64,000 nucleotides of DNA from Embleya hyalina (GCF_003967355.1 NZ_BIFH01000049.1:48453-112452), one strand, 5' to 3'. Shown: positions 34,092 through 42,844, numbered from the stretch's first letter. Notes: generated by a model from the sequence alone, not told the origin. Numbers and translations: made by a program.

Positions 34092-34637
34092 ATGTCTCGT
34101 TCCAAGATCGCCTCGGTCGGCATCGCCTGCACGGCGGGTGCCTTCGCGGCCACGATGGCTCTCTCGGGTACCGCCTCGGCTCTGCCGCCGGAAAACCGCG
34201 CCGTCTCCGGCATGACGTGTGTGGACATTCTCAGCAGCACCGTCTGGGTCTCCGGTGGCACCGGCACCCTCGCCTCCAGCGACCCGGGTGCGCCCAACGC
34301 GCAGAAGATGAAGCTGACGTCGTCGATGACGGCGCCCGTCGCCATCGCGCCCAACACGCTCACCACCACCATCCTGTTCACCGGCGGGATCACCTTCTCC
34401 GGGGTGGTCAACCCGCCGATGAACGGCCCGAACCCGCCCAACCCGGGCAGCCCGATCACCCTCGGTCCGGTCGCCGCCGGCTCCAGGATCGCCTCGGGCA
34501 CCACGACGAACATGGTCGCCACCTCCGGAACCCCGACCGCCACGAACTACTCGGTGCGCATCCAGGCGTCGTTCTCGGGTCTGCCCCCGGCCGACATCCG
34601 TTGCACCGGCAGCCAGACCGGGACCTTCACGTTCTGA
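34092..34637 (+). CDS. Small exported protein E (paralogue family D/E/F)
   Basis: 181 residues. The signal peptide MSRSKIASVGIACTAGAF, cut after TASA, is very close to gene D. The mature domain keeps both Cys (MTCVDILSS, IRCTGSQTG), GTLASSDPG, AQKMKLTSSM, NPPMNGPNPPNPGSPITLGP and the C-terminal T-F-T-F ending. A Pro/Asn-rich loop replaces the Gly/Ala segment of D. ATG 34092 follows AAAGGAG. It is probably co-transcribed with gene F 155 bp downstream unless the intervening hairpin terminates. No known domain recognised. Confidence 0.8.
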   Translation: MSRSKIASVGIACTAGAFAATMALSGTASALPPENRAVSGMTCVDILSSTVWVSGGTGTLASSDPGAPNAQKMKLTSSMTAPVAIAPNTLTTTILFTGGITFSGVVNPPMNGPNPPNPGSPITLGPVAAGSRIASGTTTNMVATSGTPTATNYSVRIQASFSGLPPADIRCTGSQTGTFTF

Positions 34638-34690
34638 TCCGACCGGCTCTCGACCAGGGAGCCGGAGCCCTCGGCTCCGAACGCACCTCG

Positions 34691-34728
34691 CGCCCGTCGT
34701 GGCGACCTTCGGGTCGCCGCGACGGGCG
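34691..34728 (+). terminator. Hairpin between genes E and F
   Basis: Arms CGCCCGTCGTGGCGACC and GGTCGCCGCGACGGGCG with one G/T pair and a TTCG tetraloop. It lies 55 bp after gene E; terminator or attenuator. Confidence 0.6.
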
Positions 34729-34792
34729 TTCCCCATGTATCGGCGCTTCGCCGACCGCTTCGATGATCGATCGACTCGGGGAAGGACCCCAC

Positions 34793-35350
34793 ATGACCCG
34801 TTCCAGGCTCGCCACGACGGCTGTCGCCTGCACCGTGGGCGCATGGGCCGCGGTGACCGCGCTGTCCACGTCCGCGTACGCGATTCCGCCGGAGTCGAGG
34901 GCGGTCGGCATCAGCTGCGCCGACTCCAGCGGCATGATCTTCGCCGGTCCCTCGCTCGTCTCCGGGACGCTGACGTCGAGCGCGCCCAGCCCCTCCCTGC
35001 CGCAGAAGCTCAAACTGGGCCTGACGATCACCAACCCCGCGAACATTGCGCCCAACTCGGCCACGATGGTCTTCCGCACGGTGCAGACCAGCGGCGGCGG
35101 ATCGGGCGTCGGGACGGTGTTCGATTTCGCGGGCACGACCCACCCGGCCTGGGGCCCGGTCCCACCGATGGTCATGGGCCCGCTTTCCGCTCCCGTGCGG
35201 ATCCCCGCCGGCACCGCCCTGCGGCTGAAGACCACCACCGGCACGCCGAGTGCCGCGAACTGGTCGATCAAGGTGCACAATCCGGTGGCGGGCAACGACA
35301 TTTACTGCGTCGGCAGCCAGAACGGCGGTTCGGCGGACTTCACCTTCTGA
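34793..35350 (+). CDS. Small exported protein F (paralogue family D/E/F)
   Basis: 185 residues. The signal peptide MTRSRLATTAVACTVGAW is cut after SAYA. It shares with D and E the two Cys (ISCADSSG, IYCVGSQNG), GTLTSS, LPQKLKL, RIPAGTALRLKTTTGTPSA and the F-T-F ending. Closer to D than E in the FRTVQTSGGGSGVGTVFDF segment. ATG 34793 follows GGGGAAGGA. It has no obvious promoter of its own; it may depend on gene E transcription. Convergent with gene G across a perfect terminator. The function is unknown. Confidence 0.8.
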   Translation: MTRSRLATTAVACTVGAWAAVTALSTSAYAIPPESRAVGISCADSSGMIFAGPSLVSGTLTSSAPSPSLPQKLKLGLTITNPANIAPNSATMVFRTVQTSGGGSGVGTVFDFAGTTHPAWGPVPPMVMGPLSAPVRIPAGTALRLKTTTGTPSAANWSIKVHNPVAGNDIYCVGSQNGGSADFTF

Positions 35351-35358
35351 GCCCGGTC

Positions 35359-35417
35359 GCCGCACGAACATCGGCCCCGGTATCCGTCGCGGATACCGGG
35401 GCCGATGTTTGTGCGGC
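35359..35417. terminator. Bidirectional terminator between genes F and G
   Basis: 27-bp stem with one G/T pair; the inner 18 bp are perfect (ACATCGGCCCCGGTATCC and complement), loop GTCGC. Placed exactly between the convergent stop codons. Confidence 0.9.
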
Positions 35418-35422
35418 GCGGG

Positions 35423-36550
35423 CTACTTCACCGTGATGCCCGCCATGCCGAGCTTGTCGAACTTGAAGCTCGTGTCGACCTCGACCGCCGTGATGCCGGT
35501 GGTCTTCTTGCTCGTGACCAGGATCCACGAGCTGAACCTGCCGTTGCGGTCGGTCCAGGCCAGGCCGAAGTTGAAGGTCGGGTTCGCGCCCTCCACGCCG
35601 GCCAGCGCGATCAGCGTGTTCGGGGTGAAGTTCTCCCCGGACACCTTCACGAACGTCCACGGCCGCACCGTGCTCTTGCTGAGCGTCACCTTGCGCTGCG
35701 GGACCGGGACCTCGACCTTCTTCACGGTCAGCGGCGTGGAGGCGGTGCGGGCGCCGTCGGTGACCTGGACGCTGTACGTGCCGTCCGCGGTGCCGGGGGC
35801 GACGGTCACACCGCCCGAGAGCACACCGTCGGCGCCGATCCGCAGGCTGTTGGCGGAGATGCCCGCCGGGTTGCACGCGGTGCCGTCCGCGGCGCACAGG
35901 GACGGCGTGGCGGTGCCGCCCCCGGTCCAGTTGGTACCGGAGAGCGTGGTCTCCTTGCCGGCTTCCACGGTGCCCGGGGACGCGCTCAGGGTGGCCGTCT
36001 CGGGCGTGCTCCGCACGGCGATGCTCTGCACCACGCCGGAGCCGCCGGTGACCGCGCACGGCGTGCTGAAGTTGCCGTACGGCGTCACCGTGGCGGTGGT
36101 GGTCTTGGTCGGCGTCAGGTCGACGGTGCCGGTCGCGGTGGCCGGGATCTGGAGCCGGACCGAGAACGGCGGGCTCTGGATCGGTGTGTTCGCCGGGATG
36201 TCGATCGTGGTCTCGGCGCCGGCGAGGGTGACCGAGCCGGTCGCGCCGCCGGACAGGGCGAAGTCGATCGACGGGGTCATCTTGATGCCGTTGAGCGCGG
36301 CGGGGCTGGTCGCCGGGCTGGCCCCGAGGGTGATCCTCAGGTCGACCGTCTCGCCGGGCTTGGCGGTGGTCGGGCCGTCCACGGTCACCGACATCGGCCC
36401 GGTCTTGTCGCCCTGGCCGAGCGGCAGCGAGCACGTGACCGTCGGCGTCGCGGTGCCGGCGAAGGCGGCGGGGGCGGCGGCGAGGAATCCGGTGATCGCC
36501 AGCGTGCCGACGCCGAGTCCGGCGGTCAGGCGCTTGGTGCGCTGCTTCAT
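35423..36550 (-). CDS. Secreted beta protein G (type-2 domain, no WxL motif)
   Basis: 375 residues. Signal peptide MKQRTKRLTAGLGVGTLAI, cut after PAAFA. A type-2 N-terminal domain of ~140 residues (VTCSLPLGQG ... GDKTGPMSVTVDGP ... FSTPCAVTGG) is bounded by two Cys, the same module as in the K, M, N and P proteins. Next is an IPT-like domain (GTVEAGKETTLSGTNW with SLCAADGTACN). The C-terminal ~85 residues (RPWTFVKVSGENFTPN ... FSSWILVTSKKTTGI) match the end of protein C. No anchor. ATG 36550 has GGGAG nine bases upstream. A chimera linking type-2 proteins with the C-type ending. Confidence 0.8.
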   Translation of the reverse strand: MKQRTKRLTAGLGVGTLAITGFLAAAPAAFAGTATPTVTCSLPLGQGDKTGPMSVTVDGPTTAKPGETVDLRITLGASPATSPAALNGIKMTPSIDFALSGGATGSVTLAGAETTIDIPANTPIQSPPFSVRLQIPATATGTVDLTPTKTTTATVTPYGNFSTPCAVTGGSGVVQSIAVRSTPETATLSASPGTVEAGKETTLSGTNWTGGGTATPSLCAADGTACNPAGISANSLRIGADGVLSGGVTVAPGTADGTYSVQVTDGARTASTPLTVKKVEVPVPQRKVTLSKSTVRPWTFVKVSGENFTPNTLIALAGVEGANPTFNFGLAWTDRNGRFSSWILVTSKKTTGITAVEVDTSFKFDKLGMAGITVK

Positions 36551-36639
36551 GAGGGTTGGCTCCCTGTCCTGCGTTCCTTGCCGGCGGCGGGCGTTGGCGT
36601 CGCGTCGGCGGCATGGGGGCGGATACGCGCGTGGCTAAG

Positions 36640-36699
36640 TGGAACGTGTTCCAGAAGTGGGGCGGGTCACATTGATGCGCCTTCGCCTGTCGAAGTCAA
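36640..36699 (-). promoter_or_regulatory. Promoter and operator of gene G
   Basis: Minus strand: TTGACT (36699-36694), 17 bp, ATCAAT (36676-36671), 17 bp, then the palindrome TGGAACACGTTCCA (36653-36640), arms perfect around a two-base centre. The operator falls just after the expected transcription start. Rest of the gap to gene H: two more palindromes and a terminator. Confidence 0.75.
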
Positions 36700-36758
36700 G
36701 AGGTGCGAAAGCCCCCGACGGCCCGACGGGAGGTCTTCGACAGGGCCCTGACCTGCAC

Positions 36759-36796
36759 TGACACGTGTCGTTCGGAAGCGGTGGAACAAGTTCCAC
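36759..36796. promoter_or_regulatory. Additional palindromes upstream of gene G
   Basis: TGACACGTGTCG (36759-36770; core GACACGTGTC perfect) and GTGGAACAAGTTCCAC (36781-36796; perfect 7-bp arms, AA centre). They combine both operator types of the locus within 40 bp, 60-100 bp upstream of the gene G -35. Confidence 0.65.
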
Positions 36797-36837
36797 TTTC
36801 CTCGGTCGAGGGGTGTCCCGGGCCCGGATACGCGAAC

Positions 36838-36873
36838 GGGGCGCTCTCGCACCGAAAGGTGCGAGAGCGCCCC
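36838..36873 (-). terminator. Terminator of WxL-like gene H
   Basis: Perfect 16-bp stem (GGGGCGCTCTCGCACC and complement) with a GAAA tetraloop, 20 bp past the gene H stop. Confidence 0.9.
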
Positions 36874-36892
36874 GCGCGGGGCCGACGTGCCG

Positions 36893-39253
36893 TCAGGAGA
36901 CGGTCAGCGTCAGGGTTCCGGTGTACGTCCCGGCCGCCTGGTACGCCGGGACCGCGAGCGACAGGCCCGCGTTCGCGCTGAACACGCCACCGGTCTTGTG
37001 CGCCGGATCCGCGGACGCCGCCGAGCTGCACAGCAGCCCGCCGTTGACCGTACCCGCCGAGCCGGTCACGACCTGGCTCGCCGAGTTCGGCTCGGCCACG
37101 CACCGAGGTGTCCAGGACAATGCCGAGGCGGGCAGCGAGTAGCCGCCGTCCGCCTTGAAGTCCGAGACGGAGCCGGTGAGTTGCCAGCCGAGCGTGCCCT
37201 TGCGGGCATCGGTGACGGTGACCGCGTTCAGCGAGCCCGTCATGGTCTGGTCCCGGTTCGCGAACGGCACGTCCGCGAGCAGGACGCCGTTCCCGGCCTG
37301 GGTCATCGACAACGTGCCCGGCTCCTCGCCGGGACCGCCGCCCTCGACGGTGAACGGGGCGAGCGCCATCTTGTTGCGGTCGTTCTTCTCCGCCGCCCGG
37401 ATCTGGGTCGTCCCGGGTTTGGTCACGGTCAGATCGACGGCGAACGTCCCGTCGGGGCCCGCGGCGATCTCGGTCGTGTCACCGGTGAGACCCAGGTTCG
37501 CGTCCAGGGTCTCCAGCACGACGGCCGCGCCGGGGGTGAAGTTCTTCCCCGCCACGTGCGCCTTCGTGCCCGAGGGGCCACGATCCGGGGTCGCGGTGAT
37601 CGCCCGGGGCAGGACGACCGCCGAGGTCACCGTGACCGGTTGGGACACCGTGGCGATCCCGACGGTGACCTTCACCAGGTAGTTGCCCGGCGGCACAGTC
37701 GTACCGAGCGTCGCCCGGGCGGTGAGCGCACCGCCCTGGGCCACCGAACCGGTGCCCGCGGTGAACGCGGAGCCGGTGCAGCCCGAACCGTCCTCCTGGC
37801 ACAGCTGCACCTGCGGATTGCCCTGGCCGGTGGGCCAGTTCTCCCCGGACAACTGCACCGGGTCGCCCGGCTTGAGCAGGGTCTGCGCGACCACCAGACT
37901 CGGCTGGGCCGGCGCGCCCACCATGATCGACTGCGAGACGGCCGGCGTGCCGACGGGCGCGCCGCTCGACGCGATGGTGATCACCTTGAGGCCGTATCCG
38001 CCGGGCGTCAGGTCGATCCGACCCGCCTTGGCGACCTTGAAGGTGCCCTTCATGTCGTTGACCTTGAGCACGTCGCCGCCCGGGGTGGCCGGGTTGCCCT
38101 TGTCGCCGGTGACCTGTACCTCGCCGGTCTGCGCGCCGGAGAGCTTCACGGTGCCGCTGGGCGTCACCGTGTCCTTCAGCGCGACGACCCAGCTGGACGG
38201 GTTGCGCGGGTGGCCGATCCACTTCCAGCCGACGGTGACCTCGTCGCCGATCTCGTACCACGACTTGGCCGGACTCACCGAGAGCGCGACCTCCGGTGAC
38301 CAGTCGAACGCCGGGCCGTTGCCCCACGCCGGGGTGTAGCGCACGGTGTACTTGACCGGCTCGGAGTGCCGCATCGCGTCCTTGGCGACCGAGACCGGCA
38401 CCAGGATCGACGTGGCGCCCGAGGCGATCCGCACCTGTCGCACGCCGTCCGACAGACCGGCGGCGACCCGGACCTGGCCCGACAACTTTCCGGAGGCGTC
38501 GACGGTGAGGGTGGAGCCCGACGCCCCTTCCGTCGCACAGGCGTTGCCGTTCAGGTCGCACAACTCGACACCGACCGGACCGACGGGCCAGTTCTCCCCG
38601 GTCACGTCGATGCCCGCGCCCGGCCGGACCACGTTCCAGCCGAACGTCACGGTCGGCGCCTTGACCGCGCCGTCCACCGCGAGCGTCGCGCCCACGCCCG
38701 GCGTGCCGTTGGGCGTGCACGGCGTGTCCCAGCTGCCGAACATGTTCGCGGTGCTGGTGTAGCCGCCGGGGGAGAGCTTCAGCTCGCCCGGCTTGGTGAT
38801 CTTGAGCGTGCCCGTCATGTTCGACAGCCACAACTTCTCGCCGCCGGGGGTCTGCGCGTTCTTCTGCGGACCCTCCATGGCGATCTCGCCGCCCTGCGCG
38901 CCGGAGACGAGGACCTTGCCGCGCGGCTTGACCGCGTCGGCGTTCACGGTCACCGACGACGGATTCTTCGCCGCGTCCTTCCACGTCCAGGTGACGGTGA
39001 CCTCGTCGCCGACGTTGTACTTCGGCTTGACCGGATCGACCGTGAGGTCGACCTGGGCGTCGAAGTCGAACGGACCGCCACCGATGCTCGGCGGTACACA
39101 GTGCACGTTGTACGTCACCGGAGCCGCGTTCGCGGACTGCGCCCCCGCGCCCACGCCCAGGGCACCGGCCACGAGGGCGGTGCCCAGTACGCCGGCGACG
39201 CGCTTGTTGCGGGATCCGGACCCAGTGCTTTCCCTGGTTCTTGGTCTGAGCAT
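36893..39253 (-). CDS. Large secreted WxL-like surface protein H with duplicated N-terminal module
   Basis: 786 residues, the largest of the set. Signal peptide cut after QSANA (about 44). The module (type-1 beta domain plus IPT-like domain) occurs twice: VTYNVHCVPP...YNVGDEVTVTWTWK with ENWPVGPVGVELCD, then VKYTVRYTPA...YEIGDEVTVGWKWI with ENWPTGQGNPQVQLCQ. The second copy has lost the HC cysteine. A further IPT-like domain (DRGPSGTKAHVAGKNF) leads to the WxL-like domain with W690-Q-L in LGWQLTGSVSDF and the end YTGTLTLTVS. An extra Cys pair (PRCVAEP, GLLCSS) lies inside the WxL-like domain. ATG 39253 follows GAGGAGG at 11 bases. Confidence 0.82.
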   Translation of the reverse strand: MLRPRTRESTGSGSRNKRVAGVLGTALVAGALGVGAGAQSANAAPVTYNVHCVPPSIGGGPFDFDAQVDLTVDPVKPKYNVGDEVTVTWTWKDAAKNPSSVTVNADAVKPRGKVLVSGAQGGEIAMEGPQKNAQTPGGEKLWLSNMTGTLKITKPGELKLSPGGYTSTANMFGSWDTPCTPNGTPGVGATLAVDGAVKAPTVTFGWNVVRPGAGIDVTGENWPVGPVGVELCDLNGNACATEGASGSTLTVDASGKLSGQVRVAAGLSDGVRQVRIASGATSILVPVSVAKDAMRHSEPVKYTVRYTPAWGNGPAFDWSPEVALSVSPAKSWYEIGDEVTVGWKWIGHPRNPSSWVVALKDTVTPSGTVKLSGAQTGEVQVTGDKGNPATPGGDVLKVNDMKGTFKVAKAGRIDLTPGGYGLKVITIASSGAPVGTPAVSQSIMVGAPAQPSLVVAQTLLKPGDPVQLSGENWPTGQGNPQVQLCQEDGSGCTGSAFTAGTGSVAQGGALTARATLGTTVPPGNYLVKVTVGIATVSQPVTVTSAVVLPRAITATPDRGPSGTKAHVAGKNFTPGAAVVLETLDANLGLTGDTTEIAAGPDGTFAVDLTVTKPGTTQIRAAEKNDRNKMALAPFTVEGGGPGEEPGTLSMTQAGNGVLLADVPFANRDQTMTGSLNAVTVTDARKGTLGWQLTGSVSDFKADGGYSLPASALSWTPRCVAEPNSASQVVTGSAGTVNGGLLCSSAASADPAHKTGGVFSANAGLSLAVPAYQAAGTYTGTLTLTVS

Positions 39254-39446
39254 GTGGTGCTGTCCCTCCTCGGGATGCCTGCCTGGCCCGCCGGGGGAGC
39301 GAGCAGTCGAACACCACACCGGGACCGGCCCGTCGCCGTCGGTGACCCGCGCGGCGCGGGACGGTCGATTCGGTGCCGTGCGCCGATTTTCGACGTCGGC
39401 GGGGTGACACCCGACCCCGCCGCTGTCACCCGGTCTTTCCCTGCGA

Positions 39447-39522
39447 TGAAACCTGTTCCAGAAAACGGCGCCTCCCATTGAGCCCGTGGGCGTTTGCGAA
39501 GTCAACAGCGGAACGCGTTCCG
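39447..39522 (-). promoter_or_regulatory. Promoter flanked by two operators, gene H
   Basis: Minus strand: perfect palindrome CGGAACGCGTTCCG (39522-39509) just upstream of TTGACT (39505-39500), 17 bp, CTCAAT (39482-39477), 16 bp, then TGGAACAGGTTTCA (39460-39447). Same layout as genes G, I, J and K, plus the extra upstream palindrome. No gene in the 435-bp gap. Confidence 0.75.
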
Positions 39523-39609
39523 ACGACAACGATTTGTGTGCGCCGTCGACCGGTGTCGCAGCCGCGGGTCCGATGGGCGAAAGGCGTTGGCGCGTACGGG
39601 AAATGGGCG

Positions 39610-39654
39610 ACGGGACGCCCACCGCGCAGTGAGGGATTGCGGTGGGCGCCCCGT
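39610..39654 (-). terminator. Terminator of WxL-like gene I
   Basis: Arms ACGGGACGCCCACCGC and GCGGTGGGCGCCCCGT (one mismatch) with a 13-base loop, 34 bp past the stop. Confidence 0.8.
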
Positions 39655-39688
39655 GCCGATCAGCCGTGCCGGCGAACCGTGTCCGTGA

Positions 39689-41011
39689 TCAGGAGATCGA
39701 CAGGGTCAGCGTCGCGCTGTAGTCGCCGGCGCCCTGGTAGGCCGGAACCTTCAGGTCGATGTCGGCGTCGGCGGAGAAGGTGCCGCCGGTGTTGGTCGCG
39801 CCCTGCGGGACCGAGGCCAGGGTCGCGCCCGAGCCGATGGTGCCCGCGCTGCCCGCGACCGGGGTGCCCTTGGACTTCTCGTCGGCCTTGGCGGCCTTCG
39901 GCTTCCAGGAGAAGTGGTCGGCGGGGATGCTCTCGCCGGCCGCGTTCTCGAAGTCGGTGACCGAACCGGTCAGCGTCCACCCGGCGTTGCCGCCGCGCAG
40001 GTCGGACACGGTGACCGTGTTGAGCTTGCCGGTCATGGTCTGGTCCTGGGCGCTCACCGCGACGTCGGACATGCGGATGCCGCCCGCCTGCTGGGTGATC
40101 GCCAGGGAGCCGGCGGTGATCGTGCCGTCCAGCTTCTGGGTCAGGTCGCCCGGCTGGGTCGGGTCGACCTTCTTGCGGACCAGCAGCTGGGCCTGGCCGC
40201 TGTTGCCCTCGGAGTCGGCCACCGCGAGGGTGTGCGCGCCGTTGGCGACGTTGTCGGCGAGCTTGACGTTGCCGGTCAGGTTGCCGGACGCGTCCACCGT
40301 GAGGGTGGAGGACACGATCCCGGCGGCCCCGCCGTCCAGCGTCGCGGTCACCGCGCCGGGGGCGAACTTGCTTCCGGTCAGGGCCACTTCGCTGCCCGGC
40401 TCGACCGCGGTCGAGGGTGCGTTGAGCACCGGCTTGTCGGCCGCGCCGACCTTGAGCGTGGCCGAGGGGGCGACCGTGTTCACCGGGTTGCACTTGGTCT
40501 CGGCGTCCAGGCCGAACGCCTTGGTGAAGGTCGAGTACAGGCCCGGGGTCAGCGTCACGTCGCCGGCCTGGGTCAGCTTGACCTTGCCGGTCATGTTGGT
40601 GAGCACCAGCTCCTGGCCCGGCAGGGTCTCCGGGTTGATCCGCTGCCCCTCGACCGCGACCGCTCCGGTCGCCGCGCCGCCCAGGGTGACGCTGCCCTTG
40701 GGCAGGGTGGAGTCCTTGTCCACCTTGCCGACCACGGGGATCTCCGGCGGCGCCTTCGGGTACGACTTCCAGGTCCAGGTGACGGTGACCTCCTCGCCGA
40801 CGTCGTAGCGCGCCTTGGCGGGCGCCACCGACAGGTCGATCTTGAGGTCGCCGTCCGGGATCACCAGGTTCGGCACGATCTGGTTGACGCAGTGCGACGT
40901 GTAGTCCACGTCGGCGGCGTTCGCGCCGGGCGCGAGGGCCACCATGCCGACGGTGCCGGCGATCGTCACCACGCCGAGCGAGGCGGCGAGTTGCCTGTTT
41001 GCCTTGAACAT
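39689..41011 (-). CDS. Secreted WxL-like surface protein I
   Basis: 440 residues. Signal peptide MFKANRQLAASLGVVTIAG, cut after PGANA. Type-1 N-terminal domain (YTSHCVNQI; YDVGEEVTVTWTWKSYPKAP, closely like C), one IPT-like domain without the paired Cys (TAVEPGSEVALTGSKFAPG), a linker with KKVDPTQPGDL, and a WxL-like domain from LAITQQAGG with W345-T-L in NAGWTLTGSVTDF and the end YSATLTLSIS. The pattern SGATLASVP--A-TGGTFSADADI is shared with B and K. ATG 41011 follows AAAAGGAA. No membrane anchor. Confidence 0.83.
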   Translation of the reverse strand: MFKANRQLAASLGVVTIAGTVGMVALAPGANAADVDYTSHCVNQIVPNLVIPDGDLKIDLSVAPAKARYDVGEEVTVTWTWKSYPKAPPEIPVVGKVDKDSTLPKGSVTLGGAATGAVAVEGQRINPETLPGQELVLTNMTGKVKLTQAGDVTLTPGLYSTFTKAFGLDAETKCNPVNTVAPSATLKVGAADKPVLNAPSTAVEPGSEVALTGSKFAPGAVTATLDGGAAGIVSSTLTVDASGNLTGNVKLADNVANGAHTLAVADSEGNSGQAQLLVRKKVDPTQPGDLTQKLDGTITAGSLAITQQAGGIRMSDVAVSAQDQTMTGKLNTVTVSDLRGGNAGWTLTGSVTDFENAAGESIPADHFSWKPKAAKADEKSKGTPVAGSAGTIGSGATLASVPQGATNTGGTFSADADIDLKVPAYQGAGDYSATLTLSIS

Positions 41012-41185
41012 AGGGTGCGTTCCTTTTCTCGGATACCGCTCTGCCGGCGCCGGGGTGGGCGGGGCAGCCGAAACACCACGTCGCAGGACCGGGCGCGGGG
41101 GGCGGGACGCACACTCCCGCGCGGGCCTCGACGGCGCATGCGCGTCCGGACGGGTGCCGTCGCGAAGTGCGGCCCCGCCGGTCGG

Positions 41186-41244
41186 TGGAACGTGTTGCAG
41201 AAATGGTGCTTGATCATTCCGCTCCACCCGGTGTGCAAAGTCAA
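41186..41244 (-). promoter_or_regulatory. Promoter and operator of gene I
   Basis: Minus strand: TTGACT (41244-41239), 17 bp, CGGAAT (41221-41216), 16 bp, TGCAACACGTTCCA (41199-41186). One mismatch in the left operator arm. Nothing else found in the ~300-bp gap apart from the gene J terminator. Confidence 0.72.
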
Positions 41245-41265
41245 GGGATACGGCCGGAAAACCGG

Positions 41266-41303
41266 AAGGACGCCCTCCTCGTTCGAGCGAGGAGGGCGTC
41301 CTT
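41266..41303 (-). terminator. Terminator of WxL-like gene J
   Basis: Perfect 16-bp stem (AAGGACGCCCTCCTCG and complement) with a TTCGAG loop, 15 bp past the stop. Confidence 0.9.
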
Positions 41304-41318
41304 GTGTCCGAGGGTGAC

Positions 41319-42563
41319 TCAGCTCAGACTGAGCGTCAGATTTCCCGTGTAGGCCTCGGAGCGGGTGCCGCCCGGAAGGGACAGGCTCAGCAGGGCGTTG
41401 GCCTCGAACGCGCCGCCGGTGACGGCGCCGGTGCTCGGGTTCTGCCGACACAGCACCTCGGCGTCGCCGCCGACCGTGCCGGGCACACCGGTGCCGACGG
41501 CGGCGGGCGGGCCCTCGACGGTGGTGCAGGCCGGGATCCAGGTGAGCCGTCGGGCCGGTACGACCTCACCGCCCTGGCCGACGAAGTCGCTGCTCTGCGC
41601 GGTCAGCGTCCAGCCGAGTGTGCTGCCGCGCCGGTCCTGGATGGTGACCGGGTTGAGCCGACCCTCCAACTCCTGTGTCGCGTCGCCGGGTCGGAACTCG
41701 GGCATGGTCACGCCCGCCGAGTTCTGCCGCATGAACAGCGGCCCGGCCACGGTGTCGGCGGGCGCCTGCGGCACCTGTCCGGCGGGCGGGAGCGGGGGGA
41801 CTCCCGGCGGAGGCGTGGCGCCCGCGCCCGGGACGCCCGTACCGGGGACGGCGCCGGTGCCGCCGAGGGTCGGGTCGCCGATCGCACCGGCGGTGGGGCC
41901 GGTGGGCGCGCCGCTCGTGGGCGGGGCGGACGGTGTGCCGCCGGAGCCGGCCGATCCGCCGGCGCCGCCCGGGCCGCCGGTGCCGGGGCCCGAGGTCGGG
42001 GGCGTGCCGACCTGGATGCTCGTCGAGACGGGCAGCCGGTCGGGGTGTACCGGGGTGCAGGGCGAGTCCTGGATCAGGAACTGCTGGAGTACGTACGCCC
42101 CGGGGGCCAGGTCGATCCGCCCCTCGGTCGCGAGGGTGAACTTCCCGGTCAGGTCCGCGACCGGCAGGGGTTGCGCGGCGCCGGCGCCCGGGTGCCGGGC
42201 GGGGCCGGTGAGTTCGATGTCGCCGACCTGGGCGTTGGAGAGCCTGACGGTGGCCTTGGGCGTCTCGACGTCGGGGAGGACCCCGGTCCACGTCCACGGG
42301 TTGCGCGGCGGCGCGGCCCAGTGCCAGGTGACGGTGACCTCCTCGCCCACCTTGTAGGTGTTCTGCTTCGGCGGCGACACGGAGAGCTCGACCTTCGGCT
42401 TCCAGGTGAAGGTGGGGCCGCCGGCGAGGGGCGGTCGGCAGCTCACCTCGTGCTCCACGGGTGCCGCCTGTGCCGCGGGTGCGACCGCCGTGAGGCCCGC
42501 CGCGCCGGCGACGAGGACGACCGCCGCCGGTATCGCGAACAGCCTCCTGCGGGGTGGAACCAT
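41319..42563 (-). CDS. Secreted WxL-like surface protein J with Gly/Pro-rich linker
   Basis: 414 residues. Signal peptide MVPPRRRLFAIPAAVVLVAG, cut after PAAQA. Type-1 N-terminal domain (EHEVSCRPPLAGGP; YKVGEEVTVTWHW) joined by a ~90-residue Gly/Ser/Thr/Pro linker (about 195-285) directly to the WxL-like domain: W318-T-L in LGWTLTAQSSDF, an inner Cys pair (IPACTTVEG, AEVLCRQNP) as in H, and the end YTGNLTLSLS. The IPT-like domains of its relatives are missing and replaced by the linker. ATG 42563 follows AAAGGAG at ten bases. The linker suggests a wall-spanning stalk. Confidence 0.8.
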   Translation of the reverse strand: MVPPRRRLFAIPAAVVLVAGAAGLTAVAPAAQAAPVEHEVSCRPPLAGGPTFTWKPKVELSVSPPKQNTYKVGEEVTVTWHWAAPPRNPWTWTGVLPDVETPKATVRLSNAQVGDIELTGPARHPGAGAAQPLPVADLTGKFTLATEGRIDLAPGAYVLQQFLIQDSPCTPVHPDRLPVSTSIQVGTPPTSGPGTGGPGGAGGSAGSGGTPSAPPTSGAPTGPTAGAIGDPTLGGTGAVPGTGVPGAGATPPPGVPPLPPAGQVPQAPADTVAGPLFMRQNSAGVTMPEFRPGDATQELEGRLNPVTIQDRRGSTLGWTLTAQSSDFVGQGGEVVPARRLTWIPACTTVEGPPAAVGTGVPGTVGGDAEVLCRQNPSTGAVTGGAFEANALLSLSLPGGTRSEAYTGNLTLSLS

Positions 42564-42632
42564 GTGCGGGACGCTCCTTTCCGGGCCGGCCCCGGGTGCG
42601 ACCGAACGTGGTCGTCGATGCTCGGGCCGGCT

Positions 42633-42694
42633 TGAAACGTGTTCCATATATGGGCCAAATGCCCATTGATTCGGCATGCCTGACGTGGTGTCAA
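42633..42694 (-). promoter_or_regulatory. Promoter and operator of gene J
   Basis: Minus strand: TTGACA (42694-42689), 18 bp, ATCAAT (42670-42665), 18 bp, TGGAACACGTTTCA (42646-42633). One mismatch in the operator. Confidence 0.72.
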
Positions 42695-42844
42695 GGGATC
42701 CGGGCGGGCTGTGTCGCGTTCGGAACGTGCCGATGCGCGGACCTGTGCGGTGGCGGACCGGGGCGTCGCGAGCGAGGTGGGGGCCGGCTCGGCGAACGGC
42801 GGGAAGTCGGCGGGTTCGTAAGGGTTTGGCGAGGCGCGTGTACG

